The notes beneath the pieces are model-generated. The model worked only from the letters and a program-made list of their open reading frames with translations, was not told where the DNA came from and made no database searches. DNA of 64,000 nucleotides, taken from the NCBI GenBank assembly GCA_964640795.1, contig CAZXIN010000026.1:8641-72640 (forward strand). The letters are read 5' to 3'. The position numbers and the translations under genes were made by a program. This document shows, piece after piece, positions 9,783-18,454 of the stretch (its first letter is position 1; every line of letters starts with the position of its first letter). This stretch comes from M269 sp964640795. GTDB lineage: Bacteria; Pseudomonadota; Gammaproteobacteria; Enterobacterales; Alteromonadaceae.

Positions 9783-9813
9783 AGCTCTTATGGATTTTAT
9801 AACCTTAAGAGCT
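9783..9813. repeat. 8-bp inverted repeat between stop codon and terminator
   Basis: AGCTCTTA (9783-9790) and TAAGAGCT (9806-9813) are exact complements with a 15-base loop. The hairpin would form in the 3' untranslated part of the lipoprotein mRNA, just before the terminator. Confidence 0.45.
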
Positions 9814-9826
9814 ATGTTTCCAACGA

Positions 9827-12800
9827 CTAAGGCTGTCTTACAGTGAAGCCTGAGCTACGCGTTGTAGATACTGTCCAGTTATCAAACTGAACGTTAGTTG
9901 GTGATATAGCGCCGGCACGAACTGAACCGTTATGAGTCAAGTCATATCCGAATGTATCTGACGCAACATCTTGGTTAAACGGCATATCACTGATAATGAA
10001 AGATGAGCCGTTATCTGCTGCATCAACGTTACCGTCATTATTAGTATCTCCATCAAGGAAACCGTTCAAGGCGTTAACATCGGCTAGCAAGCCGTTGCTG
10101 ATACCACGGATATTGTTAAGGTACCAACTTGCTGTGAAGTTGTTGCCTCTTTCAGCGATTTCACCCGTGAATACAACCCCATTGTTTGTACCGTTGTAGT
10201 AAACAAAGCCGTCGTCATTTGAGTTATTCGGTGCAATTGTTGTCGCAGGGAATCCAACTGCGTCATCGCGTACAATACCGAAAGCAGTAGGTAATGCGCC
10301 AGTTTCGTTCGCACAGTGCACACCATCTAGGTAGTTAGGACCTGGGATAGTTGTGTCGATTGCACTTAAATCAGCACCATCGTCAGCCTCGAAACAACCG
10401 TTACGGAATCCAGTTATCAACACATTTGCCATACGGATTTGATCCGTGTTATCAGCAAACAAGATACCAAATTCGTTATCGTCTGCACCTGCTGCGACTG
10501 TTGTGCTGTCTCTACCAACCAAAGTTACATTAACAAAACGTGGGTTAGAATCACCAGCAACTGTTTCAGAAGCATAGATACCAGAGCGGCCTGACGTGCT
10601 ATCAGTGTCACGATTATGGATAACCATAAGATCTTTAACCAAACCATTAAAGTCTCTGTACCATAGACCATCACGACCAGAGCCTGTCGCTAGCAACCAA
10701 GACATTCTTGGATCACCGTTTAGGATATGGAAGCCATCACGAACAGAGTTGTGAGACTGAACAAAGGTTAACGTAGTACTACTATCAACACCGTTCAATA
10801 CGATATTGTCGCTGTACATAACTGTGTTACCGTCGATAGTGACAGGCACCGTTGCACCTGCTTCAGCAACAACAACATAATCTAGGCTGTTAGCACCTTG
10901 ATCACCTGTTAGTGTTGGTAAGCCATTAAAGCCGCGAAGGAATAATCCACCCCACTCACCTGAACCACTGATACCTGCGTCATCTGATGTGAAGCGAACT
11001 GGGCGAGCACTTGTACCTTGCGCATCAATACGTGAACCTGGGAAAACTAATAGGTGGTCAACTGAGCCTTCACTATCTCCGCTAATACGTGTTCCCGAAG
11101 CAATAGTTAAAGAAGCTACGTTCGAGTCATCACCTACCTGAACACCACCTTCTAAATACCAGTCAATGTTACTTGTTAAAGATGCATCACCCGTGATTAC
11201 ACCAGAGATTTCACAACGGTTGCGACCAGCAGCACGGTCTAGAGGTGTAACTGTTGCACCCGCTAAATCAGCTGGACACTCAGAAACACCTTGTAGAGAA
11301 GCATTGACTTGAACAGCAAAGCCATCATTAGCGCCAGTTGCAACAGTCCAACCATTAAACTGAATACTTGCTGTATTTGAACCACTACGTACAGAACCAA
11401 CGTGCGTCAAATCGTAGCCGCCTGTATCATCAGCAACATCCAAGTTAAATTCGTTTGCGTCAGAGATGATAAATGCATTGCCGTTATCGTCGCCGTTCAC
11501 AACGCCATCTTGGTTTGTATCACCATCAAGGAAAGCATTCAAAGACGTTGAATCAGCAGCCAATCCATTTGGAATACCACCGATGTTGTCAAGATACCAA
11601 CCAGCAGTAAAGTCGCGCTCTGCAAATTCACCAGTAAATGTTACGCCTTGCGCTTGTCCATTGTAGTAGACCAATCCGTTAGCGTTAATGCTATTGTTCG
11701 CAGCAACGGTACCTTCAGGGAAGCCTACCGCATCATCACGAACGACACCAAAAGCAGCGCCGTTTGGTCCAGCTTCATTTGCACAGTGAATACCATCCAA
11801 ATAGTTAGGCCCAGGGACATTAGTATCAAGACCACTTAAGTCAGCACCGTCATCAGCTTCATAACAACCATTACGGAAGTTAGCAATAAGAATGTTACCA
11901 AAGCGACCTTGATTCACATTGTCAGCAAACAAGATACCAAACTCATTGTCAGTATCACCAGCAGGTGTGCTTGCGTTGTCGCGACCGACTAATGTTGCAT
12001 TCACGATACGAGGATTAGAGGTGCCTTCAGCTGTTCTACTGGCATAAATACCTGAACGCCCAGTTGAACCGTCAGCATCAGGATTATGAATAACTAATAA
12101 ATCTTTGATTAAACCATTAAAGTCACGATACCAAACACCATCACGTTGAGCACCAGTAGATAATAACCAAGACATTCTTGGGTCACCATTTAAAATATGG
12201 AAACCATCACGTGCAGAGTTATGTGATTGAACAAAAGTTAATGTTGTCGTGTTATCAACACCATTCAATACGATGTTGTCTTGATACATAACGGTTTGTC
12301 CGTCGATAGTCACAGGAACTGTCGCCCCTGCTTCTGCAACAACAACATAGTCTAAACGGTTAGCGCCTTGCGTACCTGTTAAAGTAGGAAGACCATTAAA
12401 ACCTCTTAGGAAAAGTCCGCCCCACTCACCTGTTCCATCAACACCTTCGTCATCTGATAAGAATTGTACAGGAGAAGCGCTTGTACCATTTGCTTGCAAA
12501 GCAGAACCTGGCCATACAAGCATAAAGTCAGAATCTGAGCCGCGTATTTGTGTACCTGCATCTATATCAAGCGTAACGTTTGAAGCGTCGTTACCAACTT
12601 GGAAGCCTTCTTGAAGGAACCATGTTCTATCAGATGACAATGTCGCATCTGCTGTGAGAACGCCTGTAATTTGACAATTGTTATCACCCAAGTCTTCAGG
12701 TGTAATATTACCGATAGTAGGACAGTTATTAGCTGCGGGGCCTGGAGGACCAGGAGGACCTGCAGGACCTTGTTCACCTTGCTCACCTTGAGGGCCTTGA

Positions 12801-12901
12801 GGACCAGCAGGTCCTACCGCACCATCATCACCATTACATGCAGCTAGCACCGAAAATGCGACCGCAGACAATATAAGACGTGTTGACTTCTTTAATATCA
12901 T
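9827..12901 (-). CDS. Collagen-like lipoprotein with a duplicated beta-solenoid-like domain
   Basis: A short signal peptide ends in the lipobox LAAC, so the protein is probably a lipoprotein exposed on the cell surface. After the lipid-modified Cys comes a run of about ten Gly-X-Y triplets (collagen-like, rich in GPQGEQ and GPPG). Two copies of a domain of about 460 residues follow. Each copy has many short strands, the stretch GEWGGLFLRGFNGLPTLTG, and near its end an EF-hand/dockerin-like calcium loop (DGDTNQDGVVNGDDNG and DGDTNNDGNVDAADNG). The enzyme or ligand function is unknown. The frame is open up to ATG 12949, but a likely promoter places transcription start near 12928, so ATG 12901 (or 12913) is the better start. 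It is divergent from the ECF sigma operon and shares that operon's promoter motif. Confidence 0.75.
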   Translation of the reverse strand: MILKKSTRLILSAVAFSVLAACNGDDGAVGPAGPQGPQGEQGEQGPAGPPGPPGPAANNCPTIGNITPEDLGDNNCQITGVLTADATLSSDRTWFLQEGFQVGNDASNVTLDIDAGTQIRGSDSDFMLVWPGSALQANGTSASPVQFLSDDEGVDGTGEWGGLFLRGFNGLPTLTGTQGANRLDYVVVAEAGATVPVTIDGQTVMYQDNIVLNGVDNTTTLTFVQSHNSARDGFHILNGDPRMSWLLSTGAQRDGVWYRDFNGLIKDLLVIHNPDADGSTGRSGIYASRTAEGTSNPRIVNATLVGRDNASTPAGDTDNEFGILFADNVNQGRFGNILIANFRNGCYEADDGADLSGLDTNVPGPNYLDGIHCANEAGPNGAAFGVVRDDAVGFPEGTVAANNSINANGLVYYNGQAQGVTFTGEFAERDFTAGWYLDNIGGIPNGLAADSTSLNAFLDGDTNQDGVVNGDDNGNAFIISDANEFNLDVADDTGGYDLTHVGSVRSGSNTASIQFNGWTVATGANDGFAVQVNASLQGVSECPADLAGATVTPLDRAAGRNRCEISGVITGDASLTSNIDWYLEGGVQVGDDSNVASLTIASGTRISGDSEGSVDHLLVFPGSRIDAQGTSARPVRFTSDDAGISGSGEWGGLFLRGFNGLPTLTGDQGANSLDYVVVAEAGATVPVTIDGNTVMYSDNIVLNGVDSSTTLTFVQSHNSVRDGFHILNGDPRMSWLLATGSGRDGLWYRDFNGLVKDLMVIHNRDTDSTSGRSGIYASETVAGDSNPRFVNVTLVGRDSTTVAAGADDNEFGILFADNTDQIRMANVLITGFRNGCFEADDGADLSAIDTTIPGPNYLDGVHCANETGALPTAFGIVRDDAVGFPATTIAPNNSNDDGFVYYNGTNNGVVFTGEIAERGNNFTASWYLNNIRGISNGLLADVNALNGFLDGDTNNDGNVDAADNGSSFIISDMPFNQDVASDTFGYDLTHNGSVRAGAISPTNVQFDNWTVSTTRSSGFTVRQP
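9830..11215 (-). repeat. Second copy of intragenic domain duplication
   Basis: This C-terminal half of the lipoprotein repeats the preceding half. Shared blocks include GEWGGLFLRGFNGLPTLTG, YVVVAEAGATVPVTIDG and SHNS-RDGFHILNGDPRMSW. The similarity is also visible at DNA level, which suggests a fairly recent duplication or continuing gene conversion. Confidence 0.85.
11309..12676 (-). repeat. First copy of intragenic domain duplication
   Basis: This is the N-terminal copy of the domain of about 460 residues, offset by about 487 codons from the second copy. It begins at the CQITGVLTADATL block and ends after the GWTVATGANDGFAVQ block. A linker of about 30 residues separates the two copies. 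Confidence 0.85.
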
Positions 12902-12933
12902 GTTTATGCTCATTTGTTGATGAAATGTACGCC

Positions 12934-12969
12934 GTAAGAGTCGGGTCATTGATACACGGGTTCAAAAAA
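12934..12969 (-). promoter_or_regulatory. Candidate ECF-sigma promoter of the collagen-like lipoprotein
   Basis: On the minus strand TTGAAC (12965-12960) is followed after exactly 19 bases by CTCTTA (12940-12935). The same two boxes with the same spacing precede the divergent ECF sigma gene and the first M36 protease. Transcription would start near 12928, which excludes ATG 12949 as the translation start. Confidence 0.6.
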
Positions 12970-13036
12970 TACTAAGAAAAGTTAAAATTAATTTTAAAAG
13001 CTATATGAAACAGACACTTAATCATTATTTTTAATA

Positions 13037-13071
13037 TTTTTGAACTTTTAAGTGATCCATAATCCTCTAAC
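13037..13071 (+). promoter_or_regulatory. Candidate autoregulated promoter of the ECF sigma operon
   Basis: TTGAAC (13040-13045) and CTCTAA (13065-13070) are separated by 19 bases, 24 bases before the sigma start codon. The -35 box TGAACTT and -10 box CTCTAA resemble the RpoE-type pair (GGAACTT and TCTAA). ECF sigma factors usually transcribe their own operon, and the same motif appears at two other genes in this window. Confidence 0.65.
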
Positions 13072-13094
13072 TAGAAAACTAGGAAATGTGAAGC

Positions 13095-13697
13095 ATGACA
13101 CAACCCCTTAAACGGGATGTTGATAGATTAGATGACATCGATAAAGCGCTATTACGCCAAATAGCTGACGATAGAAGTACTGTAGCAATGCAGAGTTTGT
13201 ATGACAGCTATAGAAGTCGATTAGTGCCGTTTCTTCGAAGGATGACTCAAGATCATACTTTAATAGAGGAAACTTATAATGATGTTATGTTAACACTTTG
13301 GAACAAGTCGGATCAGTTCAAAGGTAATTCAAAAGTGTCTAGCTGGATATTTTCTATAGCTTATCGCATTTGCCTTAGGTTGATAAAAAAGCAGCAATTT
13401 AGGCAAAAAGTGTTAGATAGCTTTCTTTTCTCAAAAGAAGAAGAGGAAGGTGATGATCGGCAAGAGTCTGGTAATGATGAAGAAGTAGATTTATTAAATC
13501 GCGCAATTCAGTCACTACCAGCCAAGCAACGAATTGTTATTGAATTGAGCTACTTTCAAGGCTATTCAACACAAGAGATAGGCGAAATCGCTGATTGTCC
13601 AACTAACACAGTGAAAACTCGGTTACATCATGCTAGACAAAAGATTCGAGCATTTATGGACGCCGCTAAATTAGATGAGAAGTATAATGAAGCATGA
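13095..13697 (+). CDS. ECF-type RNA polymerase sigma factor
   Basis: The protein has 200 residues with sigma region 2 at about 30-100 (SLYDSYRSRLVPFLRR, then TYNDVMLTLWNKSDQFKG and SSWIFSIAYRICL) and region 4 at about 131-190 (SLPAKQRIVIELSYFQGYST, then EIADCPTNTVKTRLHHARQK). A very acidic linker of about 20 residues (EEEEGDD and following) joins them. AGGAAA precedes the ATG. It overlaps the next gene, a membrane anti-sigma factor, and is followed by a subtilase and a small outer-membrane candidate. It is probably held inactive by the anti-sigma factor and released by an envelope signal. I infer that it recognises the TTGAAC-N19-CTCTWA promoters. Confidence 0.9.
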   Translation: MTQPLKRDVDRLDDIDKALLRQIADDRSTVAMQSLYDSYRSRLVPFLRRMTQDHTLIEETYNDVMLTLWNKSDQFKGNSKVSSWIFSIAYRICLRLIKKQQFRQKVLDSFLFSKEEEEGDDRQESGNDEEVDLLNRAIQSLPAKQRIVIELSYFQGYSTQEIGEIADCPTNTVKTRLHHARQKIRAFMDAAKLDEKYNEA

Positions 13698-14235
13698 AAA
13701 TAGAAAAGATAATATCGTTGATTATATGAACGGTCATTTGTCTGATGAACAATCGAAAGAGTTTGAGCGTGAATTAAATCAAAACCCCGATTTAATGAAA
13801 GAGCTTAACGAAGCGCAAAGATGGCAAACTCAATTACAAGATGAGAATTTAGAGGCACCTACTCCGCAATTTTCAAGTATTGAGGGTAAGCTAAAACGTA
13901 AAACATGGAATTGGGGTTACGGTTTGTCAACAGCCGCTGCGGTTGCGTTAGTTGCGGTGCTCTTTGTAGGGACCAATAATACAACACCTAATAACGAATT
14001 TGAGACGTTAACAGATAGTAGTCGCATATACAGCGAACCTGTTATGCAAATGGTATTGTCAGAAAATGCTGATATTAATGGTTTTGCAAACGAATATGAT
14101 TTGAATATTGTGGAAACTTATCCGAATACTCAGATAATAGATGTTCAGTTTAACCATAGCCTTGAAAAAAACTTATCCGTTATAAAAGCTGATGAGCGCA
14201 TTGTTCTGTTAAAGAAAATAGGCGCAAGTCAATGA
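13687..14235 (+). CDS. Membrane anti-sigma factor with prodomain-like extracytoplasmic tail
   Basis: The protein has 182 residues from ATG 13687, which overlaps the sigma gene by 11 bases and follows GAGAAG; ATG 13675 is an alternative. A cytoplasmic part (1-74) starts with DNIVDYMNGHLSDEQSKEFE, typical of short sigma-binding helices. It lacks the His-x3-Cys-x2-Cys zinc motif of many anti-sigma factors. One transmembrane helix (about 76-94) follows. The extracytoplasmic tail (95-182) has the strand-helix-strand pattern EYDLNIVETYPNTQIIDVQF ... SVIKADERIVLLKKIG. That pattern resembles the inhibitor-like prodomain of subtilases, including the one encoded by the next gene. The anti-sigma role is inferred from position and layout, not from a recognised domain. 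Confidence 0.72.
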   Translation: MKHENRKDNIVDYMNGHLSDEQSKEFERELNQNPDLMKELNEAQRWQTQLQDENLEAPTPQFSSIEGKLKRKTWNWGYGLSTAAAVALVAVLFVGTNNTTPNNEFETLTDSSRIYSEPVMQMVLSENADINGFANEYDLNIVETYPNTQIIDVQFNHSLEKNLSVIKADERIVLLKKIGASQ

Positions 14236-15401
14236 ATATATCGCGATGGTCAGTTAAATTGTTACTCACCTTCTGTCTAATGCAATTTATTCAAGGTTGT
14301 GCTGCGACAAGTAAGGAAGCACAAATTGACGCTATCAAATTCAAACAGCCTTTACTGTTAGTTATTGAAGACCCTCGTGGCGAGAGAAAAAGATTCGGTG
14401 CTGCTGGACACGGCTACTCAGCGAATATTGATTATTCGCAAGACCCCGTACTTAAACGTGCGACAAAACAATTGGTCGAAGAATATCAATTACAATCAGC
14501 AGACGAATGGCCGCTAAAAAGTTTAGGCGTCCACTGCATACTTATTGAAAGTCCATCTTCTGAAGTGTTGGCTCGTTTAGAAAAAGACAAGCGTGTTAAG
14601 TGGGTACAGCCTTTTAACGAATTCGATACACAGTTTTCTTCTCAATTAGAAAAACTTGAATTAACTATTATTTCACCAACCATTGAACTACCTAACATGG
14701 GCAATGGCGTCGATATTATTGTTGTTGATACTGGGGTAGACACATCTCACCCTGCCTTCAATGAAAGTGATGTTAATTATCAAAACTTTGTATTCGGTAA
14801 TGGTAATGGCAAAAATGAAACCCACGGTACTGCTGTTATGGGATTACTTGCCGCTAACGACCTTACAGGCAAAACACCGGTGAGAGGCTTAACAAACCAA
14901 GCGAATTTGCACCACTATAGAGGTTGCTGGCAAAAAGATAACGGTGCAGGAAAGTGTACAACTCTAACATTGGCTTTAGCGCTAGATGCTGCTGTTGAGG
15001 CTAACCCTAATATCCTTAATTTAAGCTTATCTGGCCCCAAAGACAAAGTGCTTGAGGCATTAATCAACAAGCTGATTTCTCAAGGAACCATTGTTGTCTC
15101 CGCTCACGATGTAAAAAGAGCACCTCAAGACAGGTTTCCAAAACCACAACCAGGTGTTATCTATGCTTACGGTACAAGTAACGAAAAGCCATCAAATATA
15201 CCAACAGATACCTTCTTAGCGAGCTCTACTGCAATGTCACTATCGCCGCGAGGAGCCTACGATATTTTTAGTGGTCACTCGATAGCGACTCCGCAATTGA
15301 CAGCAATAACGGCAAGTTTATTAAGCTCAGATCCAACAATTAGTAAAAACACTATCGCAAATCGATTAAAAGAATGGTTAACTTACAGGGATACTAACTG
15401 A
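14232..15401 (+). CDS. Subtilisin-like (S8) serine peptidase lipoprotein
   Basis: The protein has 389 residues; its ATG overlaps the anti-sigma stop (ATGA), so the two are translationally coupled. A signal peptide with lipobox IQGC (lipid Cys23) suggests membrane anchoring. Residues 40-130 look like an I9-type prodomain (EEYQLQSADEWPLKSLGVHC, then VLARLEKDKRVKWVQPF). The catalytic triad is Asp166 in VVDTGVDTSHP, His198 in ETHGTAVMG and Ser350 in GHSIATPQ. The residue at the usual oxyanion-hole Asn is Asp (IVVSAHDVK in place of VVAAAGN), which may lower activity. It probably acts on the extracytoplasmic face. It may cleave, or be bound by, the neighbouring anti-sigma factor; this is inference. 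Confidence 0.85.
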   Translation: MNISRWSVKLLLTFCLMQFIQGCAATSKEAQIDAIKFKQPLLLVIEDPRGERKRFGAAGHGYSANIDYSQDPVLKRATKQLVEEYQLQSADEWPLKSLGVHCILIESPSSEVLARLEKDKRVKWVQPFNEFDTQFSSQLEKLELTIISPTIELPNMGNGVDIIVVDTGVDTSHPAFNESDVNYQNFVFGNGNGKNETHGTAVMGLLAANDLTGKTPVRGLTNQANLHHYRGCWQKDNGAGKCTTLTLALALDAAVEANPNILNLSLSGPKDKVLEALINKLISQGTIVVSAHDVKRAPQDRFPKPQPGVIYAYGTSNEKPSNIPTDTFLASSTAMSLSPRGAYDIFSGHSIATPQLTAITASLLSSDPTISKNTIANRLKEWLTYRDTN

Positions 15402-15420
15402 CTGTTGAATGATTGACTAA

Positions 15421-16116
15421 ATGCGGCAACACCTATGCATAACGTTTTCCTGTTATGCTTTTATTATTTACTTATTTTTTCAACCGGCAAAGGCGGATGT
15501 CTCATCGACACTGCTGATCCGTACTGCTTCAGATAGTATATACAATGGCACTTCTGAGAATACGGGACAACCTATTGTTGCTATAAATGCAGAGTTTCAG
15601 GTTACCTCGACTTTGGTAGCTGGTGTTCAATTTCAAGACTCTGAGCCTGAAAACGTTCGTCAACGCAATAGAAATTTATCAACCTACCTTGGTTACGATA
15701 AAAAGATTTCCAGAAATTGGCTCAGTAGCACCTATTTTACACACCGCACTTTCCCAGGGGGACAAAGAGAGTGGGATTATGACGAATTCAGTTCACGCTT
15801 ATCACATAGGAGTGGTGCGTCCATAGGTGTCTCATATTCTCCTAACTATTACTCTTCAAGTGTCAAGGCAATTGGAACAACTATAAAATATTCACGCCCC
15901 CTTATAGAACGTGTCTATGTAAAAACAGAAATAGGAAACGTTAGCATTCCCTCTCTATTTAGCTACCAATTCGCAGAAGCAACCGTTGGCACCAGTTATA
16001 AGCGATTTAATGTTGAACTAGGATACCATTGGACAAGCGACACTATATTACATACGCCAGTTGGTAATATCACGTCACCTCAATTTGTCCTCAGCGTCAA
16101 TTACGTCGCCTTCTAA
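15421..16116 (+). CDS. Small secreted protein, probable outer-membrane beta-barrel
   Basis: The protein has 231 residues: a signal peptide ending near AKAD, then alternating amphipathic strands (STLVAGVQFQDS, NLSTYLGYDKK, GASIGVSYSPNY, AEATVGTSYKRFNVELGYHW) and the terminal sequence SVNYVAF. A C-terminal Phe after alternating hydrophobic residues is the usual BAM-dependent barrel signal. The pattern resembles the Gcw_chp (TIGR02001-like) family, but this is not certain. It is the last gene of the ECF operon, 19 bases after the peptidase. It may be a sensor or target of the pathway. No clear ribosome binding site was seen. Confidence 0.65.
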   Translation: MRQHLCITFSCYAFIIYLFFQPAKADVSSTLLIRTASDSIYNGTSENTGQPIVAINAEFQVTSTLVAGVQFQDSEPENVRQRNRNLSTYLGYDKKISRNWLSSTYFTHRTFPGGQREWDYDEFSSRLSHRSGASIGVSYSPNYYSSSVKAIGTTIKYSRPLIERVYVKTEIGNVSIPSLFSYQFAEATVGTSYKRFNVELGYHWTSDTILHTPVGNITSPQFVLSVNYVAF

Positions 16117-16293
16117 ATGACCAATCACGCTTAATATTTATCCCCCTAAAAGCCTCTAATAAACTTTAGAGCAAAGAGCCGTTGTCGAGAAGGCCCGAAA
16201 CGGACCATCTAGACTGGCAATAATACCTTTAGGTTAAACGCTTTTTAACTCCCATTGAGCGAGCAATTACCTGCTCACTTTGGTGCTATATGG

Positions 16294-18204
16294 TCATTTT
16301 GATTGCTGTGACATCACTAAATTCCATAACCACGTCGCTTGCTCTCGAACCACACCTTTATCTTCATCCAATAAGTAACCGTCTGCTACTGAGTCTTCTA
16401 TCGCACTATTGAGCTTTTTCATATAGTTATCTAAGTTTGAATAACGCTCAATGATATTGGATTTAGGGAGTAACTTAATAGCACCTCTAAAATCCATCAT
16501 TTCATCTACTGCAAACTCGCCTCGACGCAAAACCCAAGGCAAGAAACTTGCTAAAGGTTCTTGTAATAACGGATGGCGCACACCTCCTAACTCGTTGCCG
16601 TATTGATCCACCGCTGGCACTGGAGGAACAATAGTCGCCAGCAACCTAGGTGGGTTTTGCGTAATCACGCCATTTCCCCAATCATCGCCATAATCATTAA
16701 TGTAAGCGGTATGAGGGCTTACAGGGATGCTTAACCCGTTTAACAGGCTAGGTAACGAGTATTGCTCAAATTGCACAAGTGTCTTATTTCCAAAGGCTGG
16801 ATAATTGCTATTAGGTGGGCGCTTCTCATCAACCACCCAATGTGTTAACGAACTAAGCATTGCACGTAAATTCAATAAGAAATTCAAAGGGTTGCCTTGA
16901 TAATACCCGTTAATACCTTCTATTGGCTTTAGATTTCGTTGATTCTCCACAAAATGCTGGCCAGACGCCAAATGATATATTCGCTCGTTATCGAGTGGTG
17001 ATACATCTTGCCCTTTATCAGAATGGATTAACGCTGCAGCCCTCCCCCAATACTCATACCCCGTATTGGTATAAAAGATTTTTGGATAGAATGCTTCGTC
17101 CATATGCGACAGAAGACCATCCTTTTCCATGGTCAATGGGTGTTCCGTTTCTGCGCTGGTAAAGGGAAATACATCAGTCGGGTAAAAGAAAGCAGACATC
17201 CGATGGGCATCTCTAGAAGGTTGCCCAAAGCGATGATTAAAACTACCTCGCCCAGCACCGGCTGTATGTATTAGCATGCCGTCAAAAGCTTTGCTTCCCG
17301 ACTCCGTTTCATTAAATCCTTGATACAAAAAGTGCCTTAACCAACGGCCAGTTTGAGATACGCCAAAAGCTAATGTTTTGGGTACATAAAATTGAGAATC
17401 TTTTTGTTTGACATATTCGGCTGTATCTCTAATGAGAGCTAACCCTAAACCAACAACAACCGACTCCTGAGTTGGGTAAACTAACTCATAAATTCCCGCT
17501 GGAAACTTTCCTAAAAGTGCATCGCCCTCTTCAGAGAACCGCCAATCGGCAGTGGGTATAATCGTCTTCAATCCGTTAGGGCTTAATCTGCGAGTTAAAT
17601 ACGCTTCATCGACCTTACTCTTGTCTATCGTGTACAGCACATCTATTGCATCCCGGTGTGCTACGCGCAGCTTTTCTGTTTGAGCTTCAACTGTCCAATC
17701 ACTTCTTGCAACACCTTTGGTATTTAATGCTCTAGGTAGCTCTACTGACATATTTTGCCCTTCGACAAAAACATCAGGCTGCCACCCAACCCACATAAGA
17801 GACAAACCTAATCGTTGGATCAACCCGTCACCGATAGCCGACGGCGTAGTGGGTAGCTCTCGAGATGTCGACTGATTAAAATACCTCAGTGACGCCTTCG
17901 ATCCGCGATTACTGACTTCGATAAGCATGCCTTTTCGCGCTTTAGGATCCGCCAATTGAATAAGGAAAAAAGTAGAGCGTGTCCTGACTTTGCCATTCGC
18001 TTGCTTTTCGGCTAGCGACAAGTCGACAACTTTTTTATTTTGATTGTGTTCAGGGTCAAACTCAAAAACCAAATGCCCTTGTATCGCTTGAAGGGGAATA
18101 CCATGAGCCGTAAAGTCTGTGGTTTTATTAACTTCAACCTTAACAAGGCTCGCGTTCGCATGAATGCAAAAACTAGCGATCAAAACAATAAGAATCAAGC
18201 GCAT
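16294..18204 (-). CDS. Secreted alpha/beta hydrolase-domain protein
   Basis: The protein has 636 residues with a clear signal peptide (MRLILIVLIASFCIHANA), so it is exported. The nucleophile elbow GVSQTGRWLRH fits the alpha/beta hydrolase-domain family of about 600-700 residues (Abhydrolase_10 type). Supporting stretches are GMLIEVSNRGSKASLRYFNQ near the N-terminus, GRGSFNHRFGQPSRDAHR and a late GVRHPLLQEPLASFLPW. The substrate is unknown; an ester or lactone is likely for the family. It is a single gene, convergent with the ECF operon and divergent from the Dcp-like peptidase. Confidence 0.75.
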   Translation of the reverse strand: MRLILIVLIASFCIHANASLVKVEVNKTTDFTAHGIPLQAIQGHLVFEFDPEHNQNKKVVDLSLAEKQANGKVRTRSTFFLIQLADPKARKGMLIEVSNRGSKASLRYFNQSTSRELPTTPSAIGDGLIQRLGLSLMWVGWQPDVFVEGQNMSVELPRALNTKGVARSDWTVEAQTEKLRVAHRDAIDVLYTIDKSKVDEAYLTRRLSPNGLKTIIPTADWRFSEEGDALLGKFPAGIYELVYPTQESVVVGLGLALIRDTAEYVKQKDSQFYVPKTLAFGVSQTGRWLRHFLYQGFNETESGSKAFDGMLIHTAGAGRGSFNHRFGQPSRDAHRMSAFFYPTDVFPFTSAETEHPLTMEKDGLLSHMDEAFYPKIFYTNTGYEYWGRAAALIHSDKGQDVSPLDNERIYHLASGQHFVENQRNLKPIEGINGYYQGNPLNFLLNLRAMLSSLTHWVVDEKRPPNSNYPAFGNKTLVQFEQYSLPSLLNGLSIPVSPHTAYINDYGDDWGNGVITQNPPRLLATIVPPVPAVDQYGNELGGVRHPLLQEPLASFLPWVLRRGEFAVDEMMDFRGAIKLLPKSNIIERYSNLDNYMKKLNSAIEDSVADGYLLDEDKGVVREQATWLWNLVMSQQSK

Positions 18205-18454
18205 AAAACAACCTCAATAAAAAAATTGGACGTTATATTGGCATATTTAACGCCATCTTGGGAGCGCTTACAGAACCGTGGATAAACAAGCTACTCTGCC
18301 AACAGTACAATATTGGCAGCTATAGTTTACTGAAAGAATGCAGACAACGGTAAAAACGGGACTGACACCATGAAATGAGAGGTCAAATATTTGCAGTCAT
18401 CAATCATTTCAGTAGTATAGATTAGGTACAAAATACATAAGAATATACTTAACA

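Noticed and set aside
9830..12676. Long DNA repeat that could indicate a mobile element
   Set aside because: Both copies are in one frame of one protein with a linker between them, and there are no terminal inverted repeats or transposase; it is a domain duplication.
18205..18454. Fourth copy of the ECF promoter motif upstream of the Dcp-like gene
   Set aside because: GAAC is present but CTCTGC follows at 17 bases, with a wrong last part and wrong spacing.
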